Notes: a model not told the origin generated them from the letters alone. A stretch of 64,000 bases of DNA from Salegentibacter sp. 24 (GCF_004362395.1 NZ_SNWE01000010.1:62001-126000); one strand, 5' to 3'. Positions 19,356-29,180 are shown, numbered from the stretch's first letter. A program made the numbers and translations.

Positions 19356-20860
19356 TCGAAGATATTATCTTTAAATTCGAAATTATTCAAATAAATTTTA
19401 GCCGCTTTTATATGTGGGGCCATGGTTACATCGTTATGCAATACAGGGACCACACCTCTAAATTCTTCTAAAACATTGCTTAACATGGTGGAAGTCTTGG
19501 CCGGTTCTCTAAAGTGCATTGCTTGCGAAGCATTAAACAACTCGATGGCTAAAACACTATTTACGTTTTCTACTACTTTTAAAAGTTTTGTAGCTCCATT
19601 GGCACCCATACTAACATGGTCTTCCTGCCCATTGGAAGAAACAATGGAATCTACAGAAGCCGGTACCGCAAGCTGTTTGTTTTGACTTACAATACTGGCC
19701 GCAGTATACTGAGGAATCATAAACCCACTGTTTAAACCAGGATTCTCAACCAAAAAAGCCGGCAGCCCACGAAGGCCAGAAACCAATTGGTAGGTTCTCC
19801 GTTCTGAAATATTAGCAAGTTCAGCCATTGCAATTGCTAAATAATCTAGTGCCAAAGCTAAAGGCTGACCATGAAAATTTCCACCGGAAATAATCTTATC
19901 TTCTTCAATAAAAATATTAGGATTATCGGTAACCGAATTTATTTCGGTTTTAACGGTTCTTCTTACAAAGCTCAAAGTGTCCTTACTTGCCCCATGCACC
20001 TGTGGAATACACCTAAAACTATATGGATCCTGTACATTTTCCTTTTCACTTTTTGCAATTAAGCTGTCATTCAAAAACCTGCGTATACGCTCAGCAGTCT
20101 TCACCTGCCCTCTGTGTGGTCTGGCTAAATGAACCAGTTCATCAAAGGGAGATAAATTACAATCGAAAGCATCAATGGAAACCGACGCGATAAGATCCGA
20201 CAGGTACGACAATTTATAGGATTTCAGTAAGGCGTAAACTGCGTGGGCACTCATAAACTGGGTTCCATTCAGTAGTGCTAAACCTTCCTTAGACTGTAAT
20301 TTTAAAGCTTTCCAGCCTTGGCGTTCCAAAAGATCTTTTCCACTAATTATTTCATTTTCAAAATAAACCTCCCCTTCTCCAATTAATGGTAAAGCTAAAT
20401 GTGCCAAAGGAGCAAGATCTCCGGATGCTCCCAGAGAGCCCTGTTCATAAACTACCGGAAAAATTTTAAGGTTATACAATTCAACAAGCCTTAAAACGGT
20501 GTCGAGGGAGATACCAGAATTCCCATAACTCAAAGACTGAATTTTAAGTAAAAGCATTAATTTGACAATCGCTTTATCAACTGTTTCACCAGTACCGCAA
20601 GCATGAGATTTCACCAGGTTCTCTTGAAGTTCTGTTAATTTACCCGGACTTATTTTTACATTACATAAAGCACCAAAACCGGTATTGATTCCATATATAG
20701 GAATAGCGCTTTCTGTAATTTTTTTGTTTAAGTATTTTCTTGATTTTTGAATATTTGATTCCGCTTCTTCACTAAGCGCTAATTTTTTATCATTTACCAA
20801 TATATCTTCAATGGTTTCTAAATCCAAAATCGCTGAACTGATATAATGATAAGATTGCAT
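19352..20860 (-). CDS. hutH: Histidine ammonia-lyase
   Basis: Removes ammonia from L-histidine to give trans-urocanate, the first step of histidine degradation, in the cytoplasm. The 502-residue protein contains the autocatalytic MIO triad Ala145-Ser146-Gly147 (GSLGASGDLAPLAH), the catalytic-tyrosine loop YGINTGFGAL at 56-65 and the substrate-binding QDPYSFRCIPQVHG motif typical of HutH rather than of phenylalanine or tyrosine ammonia-lyases. The hutU, hutI and hutG genes are not in the neighbourhood, so the rest of the pathway is either elsewhere or missing. Its 3' end overlaps the convergent STAS-like gene by four bases. Confidence 0.93.
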   Translation of the reverse strand: MQSYHYISSAILDLETIEDILVNDKKLALSEEAESNIQKSRKYLNKKITESAIPIYGINTGFGALCNVKISPGKLTELQENLVKSHACGTGETVDKAIVKLMLLLKIQSLSYGNSGISLDTVLRLVELYNLKIFPVVYEQGSLGASGDLAPLAHLALPLIGEGEVYFENEIISGKDLLERQGWKALKLQSKEGLALLNGTQFMSAHAVYALLKSYKLSYLSDLIASVSIDAFDCNLSPFDELVHLARPHRGQVKTAERIRRFLNDSLIAKSEKENVQDPYSFRCIPQVHGASKDTLSFVRRTVKTEINSVTDNPNIFIEEDKIISGGNFHGQPLALALDYLAIAMAELANISERRTYQLVSGLRGLPAFLVENPGLNSGFMIPQYTAASIVSQNKQLAVPASVDSIVSSNGQEDHVSMGANGATKLLKVVENVNSVLAIELFNASQAMHFREPAKTSTMLSNVLEEFRGVVPVLHNDVTMAPHIKAAKIYLNNFEFKDNIFD

Positions 20861-21112
20861 AAATTATGTATTAGGTGAGAAGATAATTTCTAAAACTACT
20901 GCAATTACAATAATGGCAGGTATTAAATTTAAAAAAATGACAATATTTCTAAATCAAAAAAAAATCAAAAATCATCTATTTAACCTAGCATGATTTTCTT
21001 TTATTTTCTGCGTCAAAAATCATGTTTCTATCGATGTAATCCAAATATAAATTCGGATTTTTAAGAAATTTTCAAAATCCTTGATTAAACAATTCAAAAA
21101 GAACTACTATTT

Positions 21113-22630
21113 CTAATTGTCATCTTTCTTAAGGGCTAAGAATGCTTTCCCTAGATTATCACTAATTTCACCTGAAAGTATTGCTTCGTACCCCATCTCT
21201 TCCGCGCAAATATCCCCTGAAAGTCCGTGTAAATAGACACCTAGAATCGCTGCAACCAGAGGTTCGTACTTTTGCGAGATTAAACCGGCAATAATTCCTG
21301 AAAGCACATCGCCACTTCCCGCAGTTGCCATCCCAGGATTCCCTGAATTGTTTATATAAATATGCTTACCACTAAAAATAAAGGTATGTGCTCCTTTTAA
21401 AACCAGTATTATTTTAAACCTTTTAGTGAATTTTTCAATCTTCTCAATTTTTTCAAAATCGTCTTCCCACTCCCCTATCAGGCGGTTCAATTCTTTTGGG
21501 TGAGGTGTGAGAACAGAATCCTTTGGAAGCAATTCAAAAAGATCCTTGTTCTCGGATAATATATTTAATCCGTCTGCATCAATTAGTAATGGATTTTCAT
21601 TTTTTTCCAGTAGTAGTTTAAAAGCTTCTACAGTCTTAGCTGATTTGCCGGCGCCCATTCCAAAACAAACCACATCTGGTTTAATATCGGTCTCAATATT
21701 AGTGAGTTCATGGTTATCCTTATCGGTAATTACCATCGCTTCAGGGACCTGGGTCTGTAATATTTCATAACCACATTTTGGAACAAAAACACTACATAAA
21801 CCTGCACCGGCCCTAAGGGTGGATTTAGCTGAAAGCACAATACTTCCAATTTTTCCATAACTTCCCCCTACCACAAGAGTATGTCCGTAATCACCTTTAT
21901 GGGTGTTTTTATTTCGGGGTTTATAAAGTTGTCTGGCTTCACGCTTTCCTATAAGTTGTGCCACAGCTTTAGCTTCCTTTAAAAAAGATCGATCTAAACC
22001 AATATCTAAAACCTGTACTTCTCCCGAAAATTTCATGGTTTGAGGGAGAAAAAATACAATTTTGGGAGTTTGGAAGGTCAGGGTATAATTTGCTTTAATG
22101 ACAGGGGTGCCCTGGGCTGGAACTTTATCAGGGAATAAGCCTGAAGGCATATCTACAGCAAGACAAAATGCCCCCGAATGGTTAATATGATTTAATAATT
22201 TTCCTAACCAACCTGATGCCGGACGGTTTAATCCAATTCCAAAAATTGAATCTACCACGAAATCACCTGGGGAAATTTCAGGGAAATCTTCTTCTCCATC
22301 TATTGATTGAGGACTACAATGACTCTCTTTTGTATATCGATCATAGTTTATCAAGAAATCATCAGAACGTTTATCACTATAGTTCACGACATATACTTTA
22401 ACTTTATAGCCATATTTATGAAGTAAGCGCGCCACGACCAGTCCGTCACCACCGTTATTTCCAATCCCGCAAAAAATTTTAATGCAGATATCGGCGCCTT
22501 CCAACCTGGTATGAATTTCGTTAAAAACCAAACTTGCTGCACGTTCCATTAATCTCGTACTCGAAATTCCTTCAGTTTTAAGTGTTACTTTATCGGCTTC
22601 TTGTAATTGTTCGGCAGATAATATTTTCAT
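21113..22630 (-). CDS. nnr: Bifunctional NAD(P)H-hydrate epimerase / ADP-dependent NAD(P)H-hydrate dehydratase
   Basis: Repairs damaged NADH and NADPH. The N-terminal half (about 1-215) is the YjeF_N epimerase (MKILSAEQLQEADKVTL, FCGIGNNGGDGLVVAR, VDSIFGIGLNRP). The C-terminal half (about 220-500) is the ribokinase-like dehydratase with HKGDYGHTLVVGGSYGKIG, VLTPHPKEL and the signature NPGMATAGSGDVLSG. At 505 residues it is the usual fused Nnr protein. It appears monocistronic. A TAATTTG-like -7 element with a TTG about 18 bases earlier lies just upstream. Confidence 0.93.
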   Translation of the reverse strand: MKILSAEQLQEADKVTLKTEGISSTRLMERAASLVFNEIHTRLEGADICIKIFCGIGNNGGDGLVVARLLHKYGYKVKVYVVNYSDKRSDDFLINYDRYTKESHCSPQSIDGEEDFPEISPGDFVVDSIFGIGLNRPASGWLGKLLNHINHSGAFCLAVDMPSGLFPDKVPAQGTPVIKANYTLTFQTPKIVFFLPQTMKFSGEVQVLDIGLDRSFLKEAKAVAQLIGKREARQLYKPRNKNTHKGDYGHTLVVGGSYGKIGSIVLSAKSTLRAGAGLCSVFVPKCGYEILQTQVPEAMVITDKDNHELTNIETDIKPDVVCFGMGAGKSAKTVEAFKLLLEKNENPLLIDADGLNILSENKDLFELLPKDSVLTPHPKELNRLIGEWEDDFEKIEKIEKFTKRFKIILVLKGAHTFIFSGKHIYINNSGNPGMATAGSGDVLSGIIAGLISQKYEPLVAAILGVYLHGLSGDICAEEMGYEAILSGEISDNLGKAFLALKKDDN

Positions 22631-22823
22631 ATTGGGTTTGGTTGAAAAATTATGTTCATAAAATTACAAATTAAAGCCTAAAACCATTGATCAATAAGTT
22701 TAATCAAAACTTAAATTTCGGAGAATTTTGCCAATAAAAGTTTAATATTGAAACTTTAATAACTAAGGAATCGTTTTTTATCATACAGTCTTAAAGATTC
22801 TTCATAAAATGCCTTATTTAATA

Positions 22824-22852
22824 TTGTATTCAAAGTGAAATCGATAAATTTG
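22824..22852 (+). promoter_or_regulatory. Promoter of gcvT (TTG-N18-TAAATTTG)
   Basis: TTG at 22824-22826 and TAAATTTG at 22845-22852, separated by 18 bases, match the flavobacterial primary sigma consensus exactly. Transcription would start about 10 bases before the ATG at 22870. Confidence 0.7.
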
Positions 22853-22869
22853 CGGAAATTTTAGACAAA

Positions 22870-23952
22870 ATGAAAGAAATTGCCCTGGCTACCAGACATA
22901 AAGAATTAAATGCCAAAATGGTGCCCTTTGCAGGTTATAATATGCCTGTCTCTTACGAAGGTGTGAACTTAGAACACCAAAACGTTCGTGAAAAATTAGG
23001 TGTTTTTGATGTTTCCCATATGGGTGAATTCCTCATTACAGGGGACAAAGCTTTAGAACTTATACAAAAAATCACTACCAATGACGCTTCAAAACTGGTG
23101 GACGGAAAAGCACAATACACCGTTATGCCTAATGAAACAGGAGGAATTGTAGACGATTTAATTATTTACAGAATTAATTCTGAAAAATATTTATTGGTAG
23201 TAAATGCTTCTAATATAGACAAAGACTGGAATTGGATCGCACAACATAATTCAATGGATGCTACGATGCGCGATATGTCCGACGAATTTTCACTGTTGGC
23301 AATTCAGGGACCAAAAGCCGCCCAGGCAATGCAATCTTTAACCGATGTAGATTTGTCTAGCATGAAATTTTACACTTTTGAAGTAGCCGAGTTTGCTGGC
23401 ATTGATAAGGTGATTATATCAGCTACTGGTTATACAGGAAGCGGTGGATTTGAAATCTATTTTAAGAATGAAGATGCCGAGCAAATTTGGGATCGCGTGA
23501 TGGAAGCAGGAAAAGAATACGGAATCAAACCTATTGGTCTGGCGGCCCGAGACACTTTAAGGCTGGAAATGGGGTTTTGTCTTTACGGGAATGATATTGA
23601 TGAGACCACTTCGCCAATTGAAGCAAAATTGGGATGGATTACCAAATTCAATAAAGAATTTATAAATTCTGAAGCATTAAAAAAAGAAAAAGAGCAAGGG
23701 CCTAAACGAAAACTTATCGCTTTTGAACTCGAAGAGCGAGGGATTCCCCGTCAGGGTTACGAAATCGAGGATGAAAATGGCAAGGTTATTGGCAAAGTAA
23801 CTTCAGGGACAATGTCACCATCACTGGAAAAAGGAATTGGCTTAGGTTATGTGCCGGCTGAAGTTGCTAAATTTGGCAACAAGATTTTTATAAGGGTTAG
23901 AAAAAAATCCATTCCGGCCATACAGGTGAAATTGCCTTTTTATAAAGGATAA
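22870..23952 (+). CDS. gcvT: Glycine cleavage system aminomethyltransferase (T protein)
   Basis: Transfers the aminomethyl carbon from lipoylated H protein to tetrahydrofolate, releasing ammonia, as part of the glycine cleavage complex. The 360-residue length is standard. Recognisable segments are [13 protein letters not shown] near residue 17, FDVSHMGEF, the active-site aspartate region [25 protein letters not shown] and [17 protein letters not shown]. gcvH and gcvP are not in the window, which is common in Bacteroidota where the gcv genes are scattered. The following epimerase-like gene begins four bases after its stop codon. Confidence 0.95.
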   Translation: MKEIALATRHKELNAKMVPFAGYNMPVSYEGVNLEHQNVREKLGVFDVSHMGEFLITGDKALELIQKITTNDASKLVDGKAQYTVMPNETGGIVDDLIIYRINSEKYLLVVNASNIDKDWNWIAQHNSMDATMRDMSDEFSLLAIQGPKAAQAMQSLTDVDLSSMKFYTFEVAEFAGIDKVIISATGYTGSGGFEIYFKNEDAEQIWDRVMEAGKEYGIKPIGLAARDTLRLEMGFCLYGNDIDETTSPIEAKLGWITKFNKEFINSEALKKEKEQGPKRKLIAFELEERGIPRQGYEIEDENGKVIGKVTSGTMSPSLEKGIGLGYVPAEVAKFGNKIFIRVRKKSIPAIQVKLPFYKG

Positions 23953-23955
23953 TTT

Positions 23956-24771
23956 TTGGAAAGAATTTTAATTTTAGGAGCAAGTGGCTTTATAGGCAAT
24001 GCCTTATATAAAGAACTATGCTCCTTTTTTGATACCCATGGTACCTACCACACTCCAAACCGCTTTTTTGAAGAAAACCAGCAGTTTCACCATTTTGATA
24101 TGGAAACTGAAAATATTGAAATCCTGCTTCAGAATGTAAGGCCGACCATAATTATATCGACAGTTCGTGGGAATTTTAATGCACAAATTATCGCACATTT
24201 TGAAATAATTAATTATATCCTTACTCATAATTGTAAATTGCTTTTTATTTCTTCGGCTAATGTATTTGATGCTTTTACAAATTTCCCATCTTATGAGTAT
24301 GACAAAACTCTATCACAAAGTATTTATGGCCGTTTTAAAATTAAGATTGAGAACGCATTACTAAGACTACCAAACGACAAATATAATATCATACGTTTAC
24401 CAATGGTTTTTGGCCATAATTCTCCAAGACTAAAACAAATTATAACGCTTATTGACTTAGGAGAAGCCATAGAAGTTTTTCCTAATGTAGTAATTAATGT
24501 TACTGAAATTGAGAAAGTAACCCAGCAAATCCATTACCTTATAAATAGGAAAAAACAAGGAGTTTTTCATCTCGGCAGCACTGATCTAATTCATCAAAAA
24601 GATTTTATTGAAGAGATCTGTGAAGTTCTGGGCCATAAAAACATAGTTTTTAAAAATATTTACGATTCTAATTTCGATCGCTTTCTTGCAGTTTTACCCA
24701 AAGATAATATTTTACCAAAGAACCTACAGGTATCAGTACATCAGGTTACCCAGTCTTCCATAAAGAGGTAG
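23956..24771 (+). CDS. NAD-dependent epimerase / RmlD-like SDR protein
   Basis: A 271-residue extended-type short-chain dehydrogenase. The N-terminal nucleotide-binding loop is ILGASGFIGNALYKEL, and the YxxxK-like region appears as SIYGRFKIKIENALL near 125-140. A C-terminal domain with HLGSTDLIHQKDFIEEI is like that of dTDP-4-dehydrorhamnose reductase relatives. It starts with TTG only four bases after gcvT, so the two are probably co-transcribed, although no metabolic link is obvious. The substrate is unknown; a nucleotide sugar is the family expectation. Confidence 0.75.
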   Translation: MERILILGASGFIGNALYKELCSFFDTHGTYHTPNRFFEENQQFHHFDMETENIEILLQNVRPTIIISTVRGNFNAQIIAHFEIINYILTHNCKLLFISSANVFDAFTNFPSYEYDKTLSQSIYGRFKIKIENALLRLPNDKYNIIRLPMVFGHNSPRLKQIITLIDLGEAIEVFPNVVINVTEIEKVTQQIHYLINRKKQGVFHLGSTDLIHQKDFIEEICEVLGHKNIVFKNIYDSNFDRFLAVLPKDNILPKNLQVSVHQVTQSSIKR

Positions 24772-24860
24772 GTGTTAATCTTGTACTAAAAGACATTTAA
24801 ATTCCAGATTCAGATTTTAGTTCCTTAAATTTAAAAGACTAATCACAAATAGGTAATACA

Positions 24861-25151
24861 ATGAAAAAGTTAAGCGAAGAAGATATCAAAAAAAAGCTGG
24901 ATCATCTTGAAGGCTGGGTTTATAAAGACAATGCTATTCATACTTCTTTTCAATTTGCGAATTTTAAAGATGCCTTTACCGTTATGACCCGAATTGCTTT
25001 TGAAGCAGAAGCTCAGGAACACCATCCTAGTTGGGGAAATGTTTATAATGAACTAGAAATTTCTTTATCAACCCACGATGCTGACGGGGTCACTGAAAAA
25101 GACTTCAAACTTGCAAAGGCTATTGAAGAAATTGTTGAAGCTTCAGCTTAA
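24861..25151 (+). CDS. Pterin-4a-carbinolamine dehydratase
   Basis: Dehydrates 4a-hydroxytetrahydrobiopterin, the by-product of aromatic amino acid hydroxylases, regenerating the quinonoid pterin. The 96-residue protein is the family's full length and has the diagnostic active-site motif AQEHHPSWGNVYNELEISL with the conserved histidine pair, followed by STHDADGVTEKDFKLAKAIE. No aromatic amino acid hydroxylase gene is in the window. It ends just before a strong terminator. Confidence 0.93.
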   Translation: MKKLSEEDIKKKLDHLEGWVYKDNAIHTSFQFANFKDAFTVMTRIAFEAEAQEHHPSWGNVYNELEISLSTHDADGVTEKDFKLAKAIEEIVEASA

Positions 25152-25177
25152 AATAAGAATTAAAAACTTCAGAATTT

Positions 25178-25215
25178 AAAGCTTTCAATTTCAAATCGAA
25201 TTGGAAGCTTTTTTA
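25178..25215 (+). terminator. Terminator of the pterin dehydratase gene
   Basis: AAAGCTTTCAATT and AATTGGAAGCTTT pair almost perfectly around an eight-base loop and run into TTTTTAT, 27 bases after the stop codon. Confidence 0.85.
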
Positions 25216-25246
25216 TATTTTTGCTTCAATTTTTATTTAATGATTA

Positions 25247-25966
25247 ATGGGAAGAGCATTTGAATTTAGAAAGGCGCGTAAGATGAAACGTTGGTCCGCA
25301 ATGGCCAAGGCCTTTACTCGCATTGGAAAAGATATCGTAATGGCTGTGAAAGAAGGCGGTCCAGATCCAGATACCAATTCCAAATTAAGAGCAATTATAC
25401 AAAACGCTAAGAGCGTAAATATGCCTAAGGACAACATCGAACGAGCCATTAAAAGGGCAAGTGATAAAAGTCAGGGTGATTATAAGATTGTTTTATTTGA
25501 AGGCTATGCTCCTCACGGAATTGCTGTATTGGTCGAAACGGCAACTGATAATAACAACCGTACCGTGGCCAATGTTCGTTCTCATTTTAATAAATGTGAT
25601 GGAAACCTGGGGACTTCAGGTTCTGTGGAATTTATGTTTGACCATACCTGTAATTTCAGATTGAATTCGGAAGGTCTGGATGTGGAAGAATTAGAACTTG
25701 AGTTTATAGATTTTGGAGCCGAAGAGGTTTTTGAAGATGAAGATGGTATTCATATTTATGCTCCCTTCGAATATTTTGGAGCCATTCAAAAAGAATTAGA
25801 ACACAGAAATATTGAAATACTTTCTTCGGGATTTGAAAGAATTCCTCAAGTCACAAAGTCACTTTCAGGTGAAGAAGTCGCGGATGTTGAGAAATTGCTG
25901 GAAAGACTGGAAGAAGATGATGATGTACAGAATGTCTATCACACTATGGAAGAAAATGAAGATTAA
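25247..25966 (+). CDS. YebC/PmpR-family transcriptional or translational regulator
   Basis: A 239-residue cytosolic protein of the YebC family, described variously as DNA-binding regulators and as factors aiding ribosomes at proline stretches. The N-terminal three-helix domain begins GRAFEFRKARKMKRW, close to the family's usual GRSKWxxIKHKK wording. Other family blocks are PDTNSKLRAIIQNAKSVNMP, DNIERAIKRAS, ATDNNNRTVANVRSHFNK and GNLGTSGSVEFMFDHT. The acidic C-terminus ends YHTMEENED, as usual. It has its own terminator and is not linked to ruvC as in many bacteria. Confidence 0.9.
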   Translation: MGRAFEFRKARKMKRWSAMAKAFTRIGKDIVMAVKEGGPDPDTNSKLRAIIQNAKSVNMPKDNIERAIKRASDKSQGDYKIVLFEGYAPHGIAVLVETATDNNNRTVANVRSHFNKCDGNLGTSGSVEFMFDHTCNFRLNSEGLDVEELELEFIDFGAEEVFEDEDGIHIYAPFEYFGAIQKELEHRNIEILSSGFERIPQVTKSLSGEEVADVEKLLERLEEDDDVQNVYHTMEENED

Positions 25967-26027
25967 CTAGGCTCATTTTCTATTACCTCTAATATTTCAA
26001 CTAAGAGCAAATATGATTGACCTAAAG

Positions 26028-26067
26028 AAGCTGTTTTGAATAGTTACTTATTCAAAACAGCTTTTTT
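26028..26067. terminator. Terminator shared by the YebC-family gene and proline dehydrogenase
   Basis: AAGCTGTTTTGAATA and TATTCAAAACAGCTT form a perfect 15-base-pair stem with a loop of about six bases, followed on the plus strand by seven T residues. It lies between two convergent genes. Confidence 0.85.
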
Positions 26068-26073
26068 AAATGC

Positions 26074-27276
26074 TTAATGCTCTCCCCTATCGTGTTTGGT
26101 AGGTTGTCCTTTCCGACGTTTCTTTTCTTCTTCTAGTAGGGAAAGTTCACGTCCGGTTTGACCCTTTACTGAGGTATTTTCCTGAGCCCTTCTTAATAAA
26201 TAGGGAACTACTTCTCTTACAGGTCCAAAAGGTAATAATTTAGCTGAATTATAACCTTTTTTAGCAAGATTATAACTAATGTGATCACTCATTCCATATA
26301 ACTGGCTAAACCAAATACGATTATCATCCAAAGCCAAACCTTTATCTTCCATACTTTGAAGGGCAAGATAGTTACTCACCTCATTATGAGTACCAATAAA
26401 TAAGTGAATATCATTTAAGTTTGCCAAACAATACGACATCACACTGTTGAAGTTAACATCAGTTGCTTCTTTGTTTTCACAAATTGGGGTAGTATAATTA
26501 TATTTTTTCGCTCTTGCATTTTCTTTCTCCATATAAGCTCCTCGCACAATTTTTGCTCCAATCTTAAAGCCTTCCTTCTTAGCCCTTTCGTGAAGATTTT
26601 TGACATATTCCAGTCTGTCCCATCTGTAGCATTGAAAAGTATTATAGATAAGGATTTTCTCCCTATTATATTTCTTCATCATCTCTTCCATTAGTTCGTC
26701 GGCTGCAAGTTGCATCCAGCTTTCCTCCGCATCGGCATATAGCCTTACATTATTATCATAGGCACATTTACAAAGGCTATTTACTCTTTCCTTAACACGT
26801 TCCCATTCATTTTTTTCATCGTCACTAAGATTTATACGCTCTGTAATTTTTTCCCATATAGCAAATCTCCCAATACCGGTAGGTTTAAAAAGAGAAAAAG
26901 GTAATTCATCACTTTCTGCAGCGAATTTAATCAGTTTCATTTTTTTATCAAGAGCAGCATCAAATTGTTCTTCTGTCTCTTTTCCTTCCACCGAATAATC
27001 AAGGATACCATGAAGCTTTTCAGCATACATCTCTTTGGTTAGTGGTTTGCAATCATCTTCGGTAACACCCCCACAAAACTGCTCAAATATGGTTTTTTTT
27101 ATCAGTCCCTCGACTGGCAGGTGAAGTTTTAAAGAAATTTTGGTTAACCAGGAACCAGCGTCAACTAATTGTTTATTCTTCATCATGCTGAATAAAAAGA
27201 TAGCACGATCCAGTTCTAAATCAGATTTTAATTTAAAAGCTGTCTTTGTATCATTAAAAATTTTTCTATTAATCAT
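26074..27276 (-). CDS. Proline dehydrogenase
   Basis: FAD-dependent oxidation of L-proline to pyrroline-5-carboxylate, the first step in proline catabolism. The frame opens at 27300, but the ATG at 27276 (MINRKIFNDTKTAF) fits the family's N-terminus and is preferred, giving 400 residues. The beta/alpha barrel signatures are visible: LYADAEESWMQ (substrate and flavin), YNTFQCYRWDRL, GAKIVRGAYMEKE, LFIGTHNEVS and the C-terminal LPFGPVREVVPYLLRRAQEN. It is a monofunctional ProDH rather than a PutA fusion. The partner P5C dehydrogenase is not in the window. It converges on the YebC-family gene across a shared terminator. Confidence 0.93.
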   Translation of the reverse strand: MINRKIFNDTKTAFKLKSDLELDRAIFLFSMMKNKQLVDAGSWLTKISLKLHLPVEGLIKKTIFEQFCGGVTEDDCKPLTKEMYAEKLHGILDYSVEGKETEEQFDAALDKKMKLIKFAAESDELPFSLFKPTGIGRFAIWEKITERINLSDDEKNEWERVKERVNSLCKCAYDNNVRLYADAEESWMQLAADELMEEMMKKYNREKILIYNTFQCYRWDRLEYVKNLHERAKKEGFKIGAKIVRGAYMEKENARAKKYNYTTPICENKEATDVNFNSVMSYCLANLNDIHLFIGTHNEVSNYLALQSMEDKGLALDDNRIWFSQLYGMSDHISYNLAKKGYNSAKLLPFGPVREVVPYLLRRAQENTSVKGQTGRELSLLEEEKKRRKGQPTKHDRGEH

Positions 27277-27385
27277 GGAGGTATTTCTTAATTTGGACAA
27301 ATATAATTATTGAAGTTTGATTTCATTATGAATATTTCTGCTTATTTTCGAAGCCGAATTACAAATACTAAAAACGTCAATAACT

Positions 27386-28453
27386 ATGTCCAATACGGCA
27401 ACTAAAGGACCGGTTTATTATCAGGAAGAAGGTTTTCTTAAGATAAATTCTTTTCTACAACAATCAAAACCTTCTAAAGTTTTTATTCTAACAGACTCGA
27501 ATACACATCGTGACTGTTTAGCGATTTTACTTCAAAAAATTAATTCTTCTGAAAATTTTGAGATACTAGAAATTGAAGCAGGTGAAATTCATAAAAACTT
27601 AGAAACCTGTACCGGTTTATGGAATGCCCTTTCGGAATTAGATGCCGATCGTAAAAGCTTGATGATAAACCTGGGAGGCGGTGTTGTGACTGACCTTGGT
27701 GGTTTTGTAGCGTCGACTTTTAAACGAGGAATCAGTTACATTAACGTTCCCACAAGCTTACTGGCTATGGTTGACGCATCGGTTGGTGGAAAAACAGGCG
27801 TTGATCTTGGAAATTTAAAAAACCAGATCGGCGTAATTAATCACGCCGAAATGGTAATCATTGAACCTGCCTTTCTTCCAACTTTGCCTCAAATTGAAAT
27901 GAGAAGCGGGCTGGCTGAGATTCTAAAACATGCCCTAATTGATAACCAAATTTACTGGAGTAAAGTGACTAATTTTAAGGAGCTAGCTTTGGAGGACCTG
28001 GATGAAATCATCAAAGAATCAGTCGAGATAAAATCTAAGGTAGTTACAGAAGATCCGGAAGAAAACGGATTGCGCAAAACTTTAAATTACGGTCACACTC
28101 TTGGACATGCCATAGAATCCTATTTTCTAACACATTCTGAAAGAACTACTTTACTTCACGGGGAAGCTATTGCAATAGGATTAGTTTTAGCCACTTACCT
28201 ATCAGAAAAGCTCCAGGGTTTTCCCGAAGAGAAGTTACAAGACATTACGGTTAAGATTCTTGATATTTATGATCGCGTTGAATTTTCGAAAGAAGATATT
28301 GCGCAAATCATAGATTTAATGAAATACGACAAGAAAAACTCCCACGGAAATATAAATTTTGTCTTGCTAAAAGATATAGGTGAACCAGTGATAGATTGCC
28401 GTGTGCCAAATGAATTAATTTGGAATGCTTTTGAATATTACAAGAAAGCTTGA
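27386..28453 (+). CDS. aroB: 3-dehydroquinate synthase
   Basis: Second step of the shikimate pathway: DAHP to 3-dehydroquinate, NAD- and metal-dependent. The 355-residue protein has the NAD and substrate signature GGGVVTDLGGFVASTFKRG, VPTSLLAMVDASVGGKTG and NLKNQIG. The metal ligands lie in LAEILKHALI, NYGHTLGHAIE and LLHGEAIAIG. Divergent from proline dehydrogenase. The next small gene follows after about 60 bases on the same strand and may share its transcript. Confidence 0.95.
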   Translation: MSNTATKGPVYYQEEGFLKINSFLQQSKPSKVFILTDSNTHRDCLAILLQKINSSENFEILEIEAGEIHKNLETCTGLWNALSELDADRKSLMINLGGGVVTDLGGFVASTFKRGISYINVPTSLLAMVDASVGGKTGVDLGNLKNQIGVINHAEMVIIEPAFLPTLPQIEMRSGLAEILKHALIDNQIYWSKVTNFKELALEDLDEIIKESVEIKSKVVTEDPEENGLRKTLNYGHTLGHAIESYFLTHSERTTLLHGEAIAIGLVLATYLSEKLQGFPEEKLQDITVKILDIYDRVEFSKEDIAQIIDLMKYDKKNSHGNINFVLLKDIGEPVIDCRVPNELIWNAFEYYKKA

Positions 28454-28514
28454 TTTATAATTTAAAAACAGTATTTTTAAAACCTACTAACTACATACTC
28501 ATAAACTTTTATTT

Positions 28515-28811
28515 ATGAAAAGAATTATTGTTGATTACAAAAAATTAACTCCGGAAATCCTAGGATTGCTAGTGGAAAAATATCCTGATGGATATGACGA
28601 CGACCAGATTATTTCTTTTAAAAACGCCAAAAACGAAACAATTGAAGCCGTAGAGGTAAAAACCGAAGACACCATTTATTTGGTAAAAGTAAGCACACGT
28701 CTGGAAAATACGATGGCCAACTTTGATGAAGATGATTATGATGATTCCGATTATAACGAGCCAATTGTAGAAATTCCAGAGAAGGATGAAGATGAAGATG
28801 ACAAGCAATAA
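28515..28811 (+). CDS. Small acidic protein, function unknown
   Basis: A 98-residue soluble protein. Residues 1-65 look folded (MKRIIVDYKKLTPEILGLL, DDQIISFKNAKNETIEAVEV), and the last 30 residues are almost entirely Asp and Glu with short hydrophobic interruptions, an intrinsically disordered acidic tail. Start and length are supported by good codon use and by a terminator 70 bases downstream. I do not recognise a characterised homologue. The acidic tail could bind basic protein or mimic nucleic acid, but that is speculation. Confidence 0.7.
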   Translation: MKRIIVDYKKLTPEILGLLVEKYPDGYDDDQIISFKNAKNETIEAVEVKTEDTIYLVKVSTRLENTMANFDEDDYDDSDYNEPIVEIPEKDEDEDDKQ

Positions 28812-28881
28812 AAAATTGCTCATAAGTTCATAAGTCTTTGAAATTTATTTCTAAGACATATTATCAAATCTGAAGAATAAT

Positions 28882-28921
28882 AAAAGGGTGATTTTTTGAA
28901 ATTCAAACAATCACCCTTTTA
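28882..28921. terminator. Terminator after the small acidic gene
   Basis: AAAAGGGTGATT and AATCACCCTTTT form a perfect 12-base-pair stem with a loop of about 15 bases and a T-rich tail (TTTTATTATTTTT) on the plus strand; the minus strand also reads CTTTTATTATTC. Confidence 0.85.
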
Positions 28922-29180
28922 TTATTTTTAAATATAACTTGTTAAAGTCAGGGTATCAGCCTTGGTTTTTTCATCTCTTAATCCCTATAAATACAGTCTT
29001 TTTCTTAATTTTTTCAACTTCAGATAACTGAATAAGTAATCTTTAGAGTGATAAAATTCAACTCCTAGAGATAAGAAATTTTATTTGAAAACATTTCTTG
29101 AATTTTTTCTCTGAAATAATCTTTCTTCATCGGTTACAAGGATGCCGACTTCTGATTTAGTGGTTTTCCCAGAATTATAT
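28922..29180. other. Spacer with a possible decayed minus-strand reading frame
   Basis: On the minus strand one frame reads protein-like sequence from about 29180 to a TAG at 28985, broken by a single TAA: SEVGILVTDEERLFQRKNSR, then after the stop LGVEFYHSKDYLFSYLKLKK. No family could be assigned. It may be a remnant of a gene that followed the F420-like pseudogene. Confidence is low because the piece is short. Confidence 0.25.

Noticed and set aside
19352-20860. Tyrosine or phenylalanine ammonia-lyase, or an aminomutase
   Set aside because: The QDPYSFRCIPQVHG segment and the general wording are those of histidine ammonia-lyase.
28985-29180. Protein-like minus-strand frame after the F420-like pseudogene
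   Set aside because: Only about 65 codons with one internal stop and no start. It is suggestive of decay but not enough to call.
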